Below are positions 27,302-31,915 of a stretch of DNA of 31,915 nucleotides, piece after piece. The translations under genes and the position numbers were made by a program. Location: IMG/VR virus record IMGVR_UViG_3300017613_000413, positions 1-31,915 of that record; one strand, written 5' to 3'. This DNA comes from a virus. The notes under the pieces are model-generated. The model had not been told where the DNA came from and made no database searches. It saw only the letters and a list, made by a program, of their open reading frames with translations. Within the stretch, counting starts at the first letter, position 1; each line of letters begins with the position of its first letter.

Positions 27302-28553
27302 AGCGGTTACCTCCTTCGTCCTCTTTTTCAATCACAGAATCCTGTTCAATGATCATTCGATCCATATCGTAAAGTACTCGTATAGATCCGGTCTCTCCTT
27401 CTCGGCCTTTAAGCAGATCGAAGATCTTGTAATACCGATGCCTCCAGGAAACTTCCGGCTGGTAATTCTTATCATTCTTGATAGCAATCACGATCGAAGC
27501 CAACTGGCCTATAACATCCGAAAAGCCTATGTTGCCCAGGTCTCCCGGTCCCTTTCTATTGAACTGCCATGATCCGATCACAGGCACATTAAAGTCACGT
27601 GCGATCATTTTCTGAAACTCTGCAACCTCCGAGATCCTCTCCCACCGAGAACGGTGCCGACTCCTTGTCTGCATCAAATAAGCGCCATCGATATATACTA
27701 CCGTGGGTTTCAATTCCTGGATTCTCATTGCCAAGTCTTCAACAGTAGATCCCAGTTGGCCTTGCAAGAGATAGTACGGTCGCTCCCTCATTTCTGGGAG
27801 ATCCGAAGTCCTAACCTCCAGGTAATCTCTACCACGTGTAGATAGACGCCCCTTGCGTATCATGTCCGCAGTTATGTTTGACTTCAGCGCCATCGTCCGC
27901 CTGGCCCATTGACTTGTCAGCATCTCCATGGTAACCACCAAAGGCACATCTTCGTGATACAAGTACGAATGCAAGGCAATCATACCCATAATATATGACT
28001 TGCCGACTCCAGGCCGCCCAACCAGGGCAATGGTGTCTCCCGGCTGAGCGCCATCCGAAACTTCATCCAGGTACTCGATGCCAAAGGGAATGCCCTTCAT
28101 CATAGCTGAGTGCTGCCTGATATCGTGATCTTCCAGTACTCCGGCCACACTCGCCCCAAGAGTTGTTATTTGATCTCCGGCAGCTCGCTTCCCGACACTC
28201 ATTGCAATTGATTGCAATTTATCTACCGCGTCCGTCATCTCACCGTCCATTACAGACTTGGATACCTCCTCGTAACCGTCCAGAATCACGGCGGATAAAT
28301 ATCTCGTCTTGAGAGTATCAACCCAGTAACCTATAGGCTCATCCGGCAGACCTCTTATCTTGACATCTAACTCCGCCTCCACGGTACGGACCCGTGGCAT
28401 CCGTCCATGGCTGAGCACGTGATCGGCCATAAATTCATAGACTCGTGTCTCTTCTGGATTGAAGGCTTCCACCGGGATATCATTATCTCCCAGGAAAGAC
28501 ACGGGCCGGTTCTCTTCCATTATCTTTTGCAGTAATCCAAATCCAATGCTCAT
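27276..28553 (-). CDS. DnaB-like replicative DNA helicase
   Basis: 425 aa. The N-terminal ~110 residues are helical as in DnaB. The RecA-like motor has Walker A G-R-P-G-V-G-K-S (179-186), T-M-E-M (208-211, catalytic Glu 210), Walker B V-V-Y-I-D-G (285-290), and a final strand region with S-W-Q-F-N-R-K (328-334). The ring helicase would load at the candidate origin at 30273-30452. The palindrome at 28202-28217 encodes residues ~113-117 (L-Q-S-I-A), at the linker between the two domains. Confidence 0.85.
   Translation of the reverse strand: MSIGFGLLQKIMEENRPVSFLGDNDIPVEAFNPEETRVYEFMADHVLSHGRMPRVRTVEAELDVKIRGLPDEPIGYWVDTLKTRYLSAVILDGYEEVSKSVMDGEMTDAVDKLQSIAMSVGKRAAGDQITTLGASVAGVLEDHDIRQHSAMMKGIPFGIEYLDEVSDGAQPGDTIALVGRPGVGKSYIMGMIALHSYLYHEDVPLVVTMEMLTSQWARRTMALKSNITADMIRKGRLSTRGRDYLEVRTSDLPEMRERPYYLLQGQLGSTVEDLAMRIQELKPTVVYIDGAYLMQTRSRHRSRWERISEVAEFQKMIARDFNVPVIGSWQFNRKGPGDLGNIGFSDVIGQLASIVIAIKNDKNYQPEVSWRHRYYKIFDLLKGREGETGSIRVLYDMDRMIIEQDSVIEKEDEGGNRYGNQNVPA
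28202..28217. repeat. Palindromic site, copy 5 (TTGCAATTGATTGCAA)
   Basis: Core identical to copies 1, 2 and 4, flanked by A and T so that the arms extend to 8 bp (ATTGCAAT each side). In the coding sequence of the helicase linker; peptide L-Q-S-I-A also occurs at copy 1 in an unrelated protein. Confidence 0.85.
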
Positions 28554-29245
28554 GTCTTTGCCTCTCCAAATCTGTCTTTCTTGGCCTTTTTGCCGTAATG
28601 ATAACGCCGGGCCACCGCGTGTTCTTCAATCAAATTACTAACTTTAACACCCAGGCAATCCGAAACTTCCTGGTAAACATTTTCCATATCTTCCGGCTCA
28701 ATCATCTTCCCCTTATAATTGTGAGTAAAGACTGTCGGCCATCTACGCCCTATCCTCTCCCTCAAAAGTGATAGCGACATTCCAGCATACTTGTGAAGTC
28801 CAGGAACCGGATCTGTAACACCCTGCCAGTATAGTAAACCTGAATACTTCACAGTATCTACTATAGTCCTCTCCCCCTCGTCCCATGGATCAAACTTAGG
28901 GGGCACGTTCCGATATATGTTATCCATCAAGTATTGGTTGTCAACACTATAAACTGTAACTTTGTTGGTAAGACACCACGTCACTGGTAGTAACTCTCGA
29001 AGGGCAACGAACAATGTCGAATCATCACTCACCATGAATAACCATGGCATCTCTTTTGCCTTTTTCATTTTATCGATCTTTATAATGGCGTCCCGAGCCG
29101 CATCTATAGTACGGTTATCCGATGTCTTCTTGCCTTCACGTTGTATCCGATATCCTCTTTTATATAAATCACTCATAATGTCTTGCTTATAGGAGACTTT
29201 TCCTCTAAAGTTGTGCTTCATCTCCCAAGGGAAACATATCAACAT
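28550..29245 (-). CDS. Hypothetical 231-aa protein, possible helicase loader
   Basis: Not recognised. Begins M-L-I-C-F-P-W-E-M-K and has R-D-A-I-I-K-I-D-K, W-L-F-M-V-S-D-D-S-T-L-F, and a C-terminal basic helix (R-R-Y-H-Y-G-K-K-A-K-K-D-R). No P-loop, so it is not a DnaC-type AAA+ loader. Its position, between the initiator-like gene and the DnaB helicase with a 4-nt overlap, is where phages often place a loader or helicase-binding protein; that is the only support. RBS GAGAGGAGAGAATTAAA. Confidence 0.65.
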   Translation of the reverse strand: MLICFPWEMKHNFRGKVSYKQDIMSDLYKRGYRIQREGKKTSDNRTIDAARDAIIKIDKMKKAKEMPWLFMVSDDSTLFVALRELLPVTWCLTNKVTVYSVDNQYLMDNIYRNVPPKFDPWDEGERTIVDTVKYSGLLYWQGVTDPVPGLHKYAGMSLSLLRERIGRRWPTVFTHNYKGKMIEPEDMENVYQEVSDCLGVKVSNLIEEHAVARRYHYGKKAKKDRFGEAKT

Positions 29246-29246
29246 T

Positions 29247-30206
29247 TTAATTCTCTCCTCTCTTCCGTCTAAATTCCTCGCCTATTGCCGCCCATTCACT
29301 CTGGCTCTCCGTAACCCTATCCCTATTTGCTTTAATCCAGGCTCCTATTTCGCGCCTGTACTGATAAAATTGCCAGAAGGATACAGTGTCCTTTAAAACA
29401 ATCTGCGTCCGGTTATCACGTAGAATTGCTCCAGATCTGAATGACTTCCAGAATTTGCAGACCTCAAATAAGATCTCTCTGGGATCGTGTCCGGCTCCCT
29501 TACAATAGTTTAGCCAGTTCACCGCCGATTTGGCCTCTTTGCCAGTCCAACCAGGTTCGGCATACTTTACTCCAACCTCCTCGCAATATTCCGTCATTAG
29601 TCTTCTTATCATAAAAGGTCTCAATTCCTTTTGACTCCTTCGTCTCGACTTATATAATTTGCCTTTAGCAGATATCTTCTCCCCGGTTTTGATCGCGTCC
29701 TCAATTTTCATTATTCCTTTCTCCAGATTCTTATCAGTAATGACCTCAAAATCTCCCCTTTCGTACCCTGCCTCTCCAAAGTCATGGACCGACCTTTCAA
29801 GTACTGCCAGGTAATTCTGAACATCCGAATCTTTAATATCGATAAACATCCTACGGAGTAAAGTCCAAACACCGGGAACGTTTATCGTATACTCTACCGC
29901 CCGATTTGGATTTGAGTAGTCTATCTCATAAAATATAAAGTTCCGCCTCTTTACTTGATCTCTAACCTGACGAATATTCCGAGGTCTCCAATCTGGGAAT
30001 CCAGCTATTCCATGCTTTCGGTCCCCGTCTCGAAATTGACCGGCAGAGATCCAAGCCGAATATTGCCCAAATCTCAAACTCTTATCACATAAGAATTGAA
30101 ACATCCGACACTCTGACCCTGAGAGCATGTTACCGAAGTTGGGGACTACCAGTCGAAAATACGCTTGCTGAAGATCCCGCCTCACATTTCCTTCAAGTCT
30201 CTTCAT
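29247..30206 (-). CDS. Winged-helix replication initiator-like protein
   Basis: 319 aa. The first ~130 residues are a winged-helix pattern: M-L-S-G-S-E-C-R-M-F-Q-F-L-C-D-K-S-L-R-F-G, then W-I-S-A-G-Q-F, then I-R-Q-V-R-D-Q-V-K-R-R-N-F-I-F-Y, like the N-domain of phage O-type or replisome-organiser proteins. The C-terminal half is helical and basic and may touch the helicase loader. The gene starts 67 nt left of the candidate origin, as in lambda O or plasmid Rep systems, so it is the best candidate to bind the iterons. RBS GGGAGAAAACGAAAG. Confidence 0.65.
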   Translation of the reverse strand: MKRLEGNVRRDLQQAYFRLVVPNFGNMLSGSECRMFQFLCDKSLRFGQYSAWISAGQFRDGDRKHGIAGFPDWRPRNIRQVRDQVKRRNFIFYEIDYSNPNRAVEYTINVPGVWTLLRRMFIDIKDSDVQNYLAVLERSVHDFGEAGYERGDFEVITDKNLEKGIMKIEDAIKTGEKISAKGKLYKSRRRSQKELRPFMIRRLMTEYCEEVGVKYAEPGWTGKEAKSAVNWLNYCKGAGHDPREILFEVCKFWKSFRSGAILRDNRTQIVLKDTVSFWQFYQYRREIGAWIKANRDRVTESQSEWAAIGEEFRRKRGEN

Positions 30207-30272
30207 CTTTCGTTTTCTCCCTTTCTTTATTCATCTCTGGTTTCCTTTTCTGTTTTAAAATCGAATCCCCCT

Positions 30273-30412
30273 GGCGGCCATTCTGCTTGCCGCCTCTTTT
30301 AGACTATGTTTATATGACTATATTTATAATACTATGTTATAGGGGGCAGGAATCATGCCGCCCAGGGGGCAGGAATCATGCCGGGGGGCGGCAGGAATCA
30401 TGCCGGTACCGG
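30273..30412. other. Candidate replication origin: AT-rich stretch plus three iterons
   Basis: In a 393-bp gap without genes (30207-30599), three direct copies of GGCAGGAATCATGCCG start at 30345, 30368 and 30390, 23 and 22 bp apart (about two helical turns). Each is itself an imperfect inverted repeat (GGCA...TGCC). The first two share a longer 19-bp form with GGGGG in front. A CCGGTACCGG palindrome (30403-30412) ends the array. To the left lies AT-rich DNA (30301-30341) that could melt, then an inverted repeat GGCGG...CCGCC (30274-30295). This matches iteron-type origins beside an initiator gene. Confidence 0.65.
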
Positions 30413-30434
30413 CAGCCCAAGTGCCACCCCTCTT

Positions 30435-30452
30435 TTTGCAATCGATTGCAAA
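30435..30452. repeat. Palindromic site, copy 6 (TTTGCAAT-CG-ATTGCAAA)
   Basis: A perfect 18-bp palindrome, the only copy with a CG centre. It lies between the iterons and the plus-strand TTGACA element, 8 bp upstream of that -35, so it may regulate the promoter or take part in origin control. Confidence 0.85.
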
Positions 30453-30460
30453 CTTTCTGC

Positions 30461-30489
30461 TTGACAAATGGAATTTACTTTGATATCGT
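30461..30489 (+). promoter_or_regulatory. Plus-strand promoter-like element
   Basis: TTGACA, 17 nt, TATCGT with TGA just before it; the same pattern as the two minus-strand promoters. It would transcribe away from the origin towards 30600. No convincing gene follows (only M-A-R-R-I-P-L-S-L... without an RBS), so the product may be a short RNA ending at the hairpin at 30571-30600, possibly a primer or antisense to the 59-aa gene. Confidence 0.55.
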
Positions 30490-30570
30490 GGTAGTTAACA
30501 TGGCGCGGAGAATTCCTCTATCTCTGATCTGGCCTCCAACTTGTCCTGCCAGAACCCATGTGCCGCCAAA

Positions 30571-30600
30571 GATCCCGAGTGATCCGCCATCGCTCGGGAT
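30571..30600. terminator. Hairpin at the end of the 59-aa gene
   Basis: Stem ATCCCGAG / CTCGGGAT (8 bp) around a 13-nt loop. On the minus strand it overlaps the stop of the 59-aa gene and is followed by a weak CTTTG, not a real T-run; on the plus strand it would close the short transcript from 30461. A bidirectional, weak terminator or RNA stabiliser. Confidence 0.5.
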
Positions 30601-30779
30601 TATTCATCTGGACCAAATGAATAACTCTCAATGATCCGATCTTTATACATTTCAGCTATTTCGGGATCTTCGGCACAATCTGTGCAGCATCTGGTGAATC
30701 CTGGCTCCTCTCCGTCCAGGTAGACGCCGCACTGTTCACACATTAACCCGTTTATCATGGCATCTGCTATTTCTCCCAT
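30600..30779 (-). CDS. Small zinc-finger protein (59 aa)
   Basis: ATG 30779 starts 2 nt after the TGA of the upstream gene (TGAGATG), with GAGGAGATATGAG as RBS. Contains L-M-C-E-Q-C-G-V-Y-L and G-E-E-P-G-F-T-R-C-C-T-D-C, a C-x2-C...C-C-x2-C ribbon seen in many phages next to small DNA-metabolism genes. It is the last gene before the origin region. Function unknown. Confidence 0.75.
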   Translation of the reverse strand: MGEIADAMINGLMCEQCGVYLDGEEPGFTRCCTDCAEDPEIAEMYKDRIIESYSFGPDE

Positions 30780-30780
30780 C

Positions 30781-31086
30781 TCATATCTCCTCGAACATTT
30801 CCTCTATAGGCATTCCAGCCGCGAGTATTTCGTTTAGGAATTTAATCTCATAATCTATGGCTTCAGACCGCTGATGGAAGGTCTGATTGATGTTAAAGTC
30901 AACCGTATGATCTTGCGTGTCAGGAACTGGGAGAAGCGTCTTGACTTTCCATCCCTGGCATTTCTCATCCCAGACTACATTACTGGCCCTCTTGAGTTGC
31001 ATGTCTCCGATTTGACGGAGCGGTGAATCGTCATTATAAAGGAAGTAGATGTCTCCCTCTGGTGTGATCTTAACTGTGTACTCCAT
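30781..31086 (-). CDS. Conserved small phage protein (101 aa)
   Basis: Starts M-E-Y-T-V-K-I-T-P-E-G-D-I-Y-F-L-Y-N-D-D, a beginning shared with a widespread phage family (I-T-P-x-G-x-x-x-x-x-Y-D-D, then R-A-S-x-V, then a Trp-rich strand and a C-terminal R-S-E-A helix). I prefer ATG 31086 (GGAGGCATT); an equally good, duplicated RBS/ATG lies nine codons upstream at 31113. Function unknown. It lies between the DUF2997-like gene and the zinc finger. Confidence 0.75.
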   Translation of the reverse strand: MEYTVKITPEGDIYFLYNDDSPLRQIGDMQLKRASNVVWDEKCQGWKVKTLLPVPDTQDHTVDFNINQTFHQRSEAIDYEIKFLNEILAAGMPIEEMFEEI

Positions 31087-31129
31087 AATGCCTCCAAAGT
31101 ATATGCACTCCATGTTGCCTCCAAAGTAT
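31080..31129 (-). repeat. 27-bp-offset duplication of a translation start
   Basis: 31080-31102 and 31107-31129 are 21/23 identical and each holds ATACTTTGGAGGCA followed by an ATG. The offset is 27 nt, so both starts are in frame, giving two possible N-termini (M-E-C-I-Y-F-G-G-I or M-E-Y-T-V-K-I). Confidence 0.8.
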
Positions 31130-31130
31130 A

Positions 31131-31203
31131 AGGGGCAAGCGCCCGGCGCTATAGGAGGTATGGCGGCCTTTTATAGTTTAACCGGGAACTCGCCCCAAAC
31201 TGG
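31131..31203. other. Short intergenic region with two small hairpins
   Basis: Stem AGCGC-CCG-GCGCT (31138-31150) and stem TTAACC/GGTTAA (31178-31183/31202-31207) at the stop of the DUF2997-like gene. No T-run follows either. A weak promoter-like TTGGGG-N17-TATAAA can be read on the minus strand. Nothing else seen. Confidence 0.35.
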
Positions 31204-31392
31204 TTAAGCCCCTACCTTTGTTCCCGCGCCGCCTACACTAAAGAACTCAGGCTTCTTCTTATACTCCATGGTCTCGCCCAACATGCCCATGGTTTTCTTC
31301 ATCAGATCTTCACATTGGCCGCCTGTGAAGCCCTCGGCGTCCATATCAACCTTGGACCCGTCCGGCGAGATTTTAACTGTTACCTCTTGCAT
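31204..31392 (-). CDS. DUF2997-like protein (62 aa)
   Basis: From ATG 31392 (AAGGAGAGATTAACA): M-Q-E-V-T-V-K-I-S-P-D-G-S-K-V-D-M-D-A-E-G-F-T-G-G-Q-C, then a helix L-M-K-K-T-M-G-M-L-G and K-K-P-E-F. This I-S-P-D-G...E-G-F-x-G-x-x-C...L-G layout is that of DUF2997. In many bacteria this family sits with DUF1257 and a Ycf46-like ATPase, as here. The longer frame from 31563 is a shadow. Confidence 0.7.
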   Translation of the reverse strand: MQEVTVKISPDGSKVDMDAEGFTGGQCEDLMKKTMGMLGETMEYKKKPEFFSVGGAGTKVGA

Positions 31393-31394
31393 TG

Positions 31395-31547
31395 TTAATC
31401 TCTCCTTGTATAAGTGTACTCCAAAAAGGGCAGTATTACTATCGCCCCGAAAATAAAGATGACTGACAATAGGAGCAACCACGGCCCCTGCTCTAATGAC
31501 CAATAAAAGGCCATGGCTGCTCCCGCGACAAGTACAAGCTGGAACAT
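31395..31547 (-). CDS. Small two-span membrane protein (50 aa)
   Basis: ATG 31547 overlaps the TAA of the upstream gene (TAATG). Sequence starts M-F-Q-L-V-L-V-A-G-A-A-M-A-F-Y-W, has a short polar hinge (S-L-E-Q-G-P-W) and a second span L-L-L-L-S-V-I-F-I-F-G-A-I-V-I-L, then a basic end E-Y-T-Y-T-R-R-D. Two TM helices, with the coupled start and a gap filled exactly, make it likely real. It may anchor the DUF1257/DUF2997 pair to the membrane (inference). Confidence 0.7.
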   Translation of the reverse strand: MFQLVLVAGAAMAFYWSLEQGPWLLLLSVIFIFGAIVILPFLEYTYTRRD

Positions 31548-31915
31548 TAGCCCACCGCAGCAATTTTCATTACTACTGAACCATCGTCCAGTTCAGTTAT
31601 GCCGTTCACAATGGCACCGCTCCGCATTGCACCCTTACGAACTACGTTGACTGCATAGTCCCGAGTGAGCTTGCTCCCGCAGCGCCTGGCAATGGATGAA
31701 TAACTGGGATCGGTATCCATGACTACCCGATAGCCGCCGCCTTCACGGCACAAGAAAGCAGTCGAACCGCCTTCTTTATCTTTTAGGATAGCATGAACCG
31801 GCATCCCTTGCTGCTGCATGTCTCCCGTAAATTCCTGGTAGTCAATATTCCAGTCTTTACAGGATTGCTTGAAACATCCCAGGTCACTAATTGTGACTCC
31901 TAACTTTGCCCAAAA
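31547..31915 (-). CDS. DUF1257 (Ycf35)-like protein, 5' end outside window
   Basis: 122 codons are open to the window edge; the N-terminus is missing. Visible: L-G-V-T-I-S-D-L near the cut, A-F-L-C-R-E-G-G-G-Y-R-V-V-M-D-T-D, then L-T-R-D-Y-A-V-N-V-V-R-K and a final D-D-G-S-V-V-M-K-I strand. The G-x-R-E-G-G-G-Y-x-x-V-x-D, Y-A-x3-V and D-G-S-I strand order fits DUF1257/Ycf35. Ycf35-type genes co-occur with DUF2997 and Ycf46-like ATPases; the trio is present in this window. Function is not established. Confidence 0.6.
   Translation of the reverse strand, partial: FWAKLGVTISDLGCFKQSCKDWNIDYQEFTGDMQQQGMPVHAILKDKEGGSTAFLCREGGGYRVVMDTDPSYSSIARRCGSKLTRDYAVNVVRKGAMRSGAIVNGITELDDGSVVMKIAAVG

Noticed and set aside
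30342-30405. CRISPR array
   Set aside because: Only three 16-19-bp units with 3-7-bp gaps, no unique spacers and no cas genes; the Cas4-like gene at 18728-19639 fits a RecA-linked nuclease. The pattern is of iterons.
30287-30634. Plus-strand open frame across the iterons, promoter and hairpin
   Set aside because: It crosses the promoter-like element and overlaps the real minus-strand zinc-finger gene; the inner M-A-R-R-I-P... start has no RBS.
1-31915. Stop-codon reassignment (TAG or TGA recoding)
   Set aside because: TAG ends the H1-like, glycosyltransferase and kinase genes at sensible places, and TGA ends many others; normal code.

Overview
This window looks like the packaging, DNA-metabolism and replication part of a large tailed double-stranded DNA phage (or prophage) genome. 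It holds a terminase pair, a primase, a DnaB-type helicase, a phage single-stranded-DNA-binding protein, a RecA-like recombinase, a UvsW-like helicase, a RuvC-like resolvase, a Cas4-like nuclease, many small zinc-ribbon and HNH proteins, and tRNA genes. Almost everything is on the minus strand as tightly packed, overlapping genes (ATGA, TAATG and TGA junctions) with strong AGGAGG-type ribosome binding sites. The genetic code is standard: TAA, TGA and TAG all end genes. The host is probably a Gram-negative bacterium. The reasons are an LpxC-like fragment, a small lipoprotein, sigma70-like promoters, and a hybrid histidine kinase of a type common in Desulfobacterota/Deltaproteobacteria. The exact host is a guess.

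Layout, in the direction of transcription (right to left). 31915-30600: a DUF1257/Ycf35-like protein (cut by the window edge), a 50-aa membrane protein, a DUF2997-like protein and two small conserved phage proteins. 30600-30207: a non-coding region with three 22-23-bp-spaced iterons beside an AT-rich stretch, a palindrome and a plus-strand promoter; this is a candidate replication origin. 30206-24782: winged-helix initiator-like protein, possible loader, DnaB helicase, beta-rich protein, primase and ssDNA-binding protein. 24777-24517: a strongly structured non-coding RNA candidate. 24500-17799: small membrane protein, UvsW-like helicase, small HTH/zinc proteins, RecA, PD-(D/E)XK nuclease, Cas4-like nuclease and zinc ribbons. 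17780-15096: an 894-aa hybrid sensor kinase, very unusual inside a phage replication cluster. 15081-11343: HNH-like protein, RuvC, winged-helix protein, Ycf46-like AAA+ ATPase and a histone-H1-like lysine-rich protein. 11333-7275: two paralogous proteins resembling the RarA/MgsA C-terminal (clamp-loader collar) domain, which flank a variable patch of tRNA-Glu, a 3'-truncated tRNA-Met, a 13-bp tandem repeat, an HNH endonuclease, a lipoprotein and a histone-like protein. 7259-380: glycosyltransferase, methyltransferase, ParB-like protein, small and large terminase, small proteins, tRNA-Gly. 1-255: an LpxC-like half gene, the only convincing plus-strand gene.

Patterns cutting across genes are the most interesting part. 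(1) A 16-18 bp palindrome, core TTGCAATTGATTGCAA, occurs six times, mostly inside genes, 2-9 kb apart. (2) Two short C-terminal peptide tails recur on unrelated proteins: DI(D/E)DL(L/I), on the ssDNA-binding protein, the H1-like protein and the winged-helix protein; and (V)RLIRFK, on at least two and perhaps four proteins. (3) A TTGACA-N17-TA element with an invariant TGA before the -10 appears four times. (4) Three intergenic regions carry stems, two of which pair properly only on the minus strand because they use G-U pairs. All calls are from reading the sequence; no database search was made.
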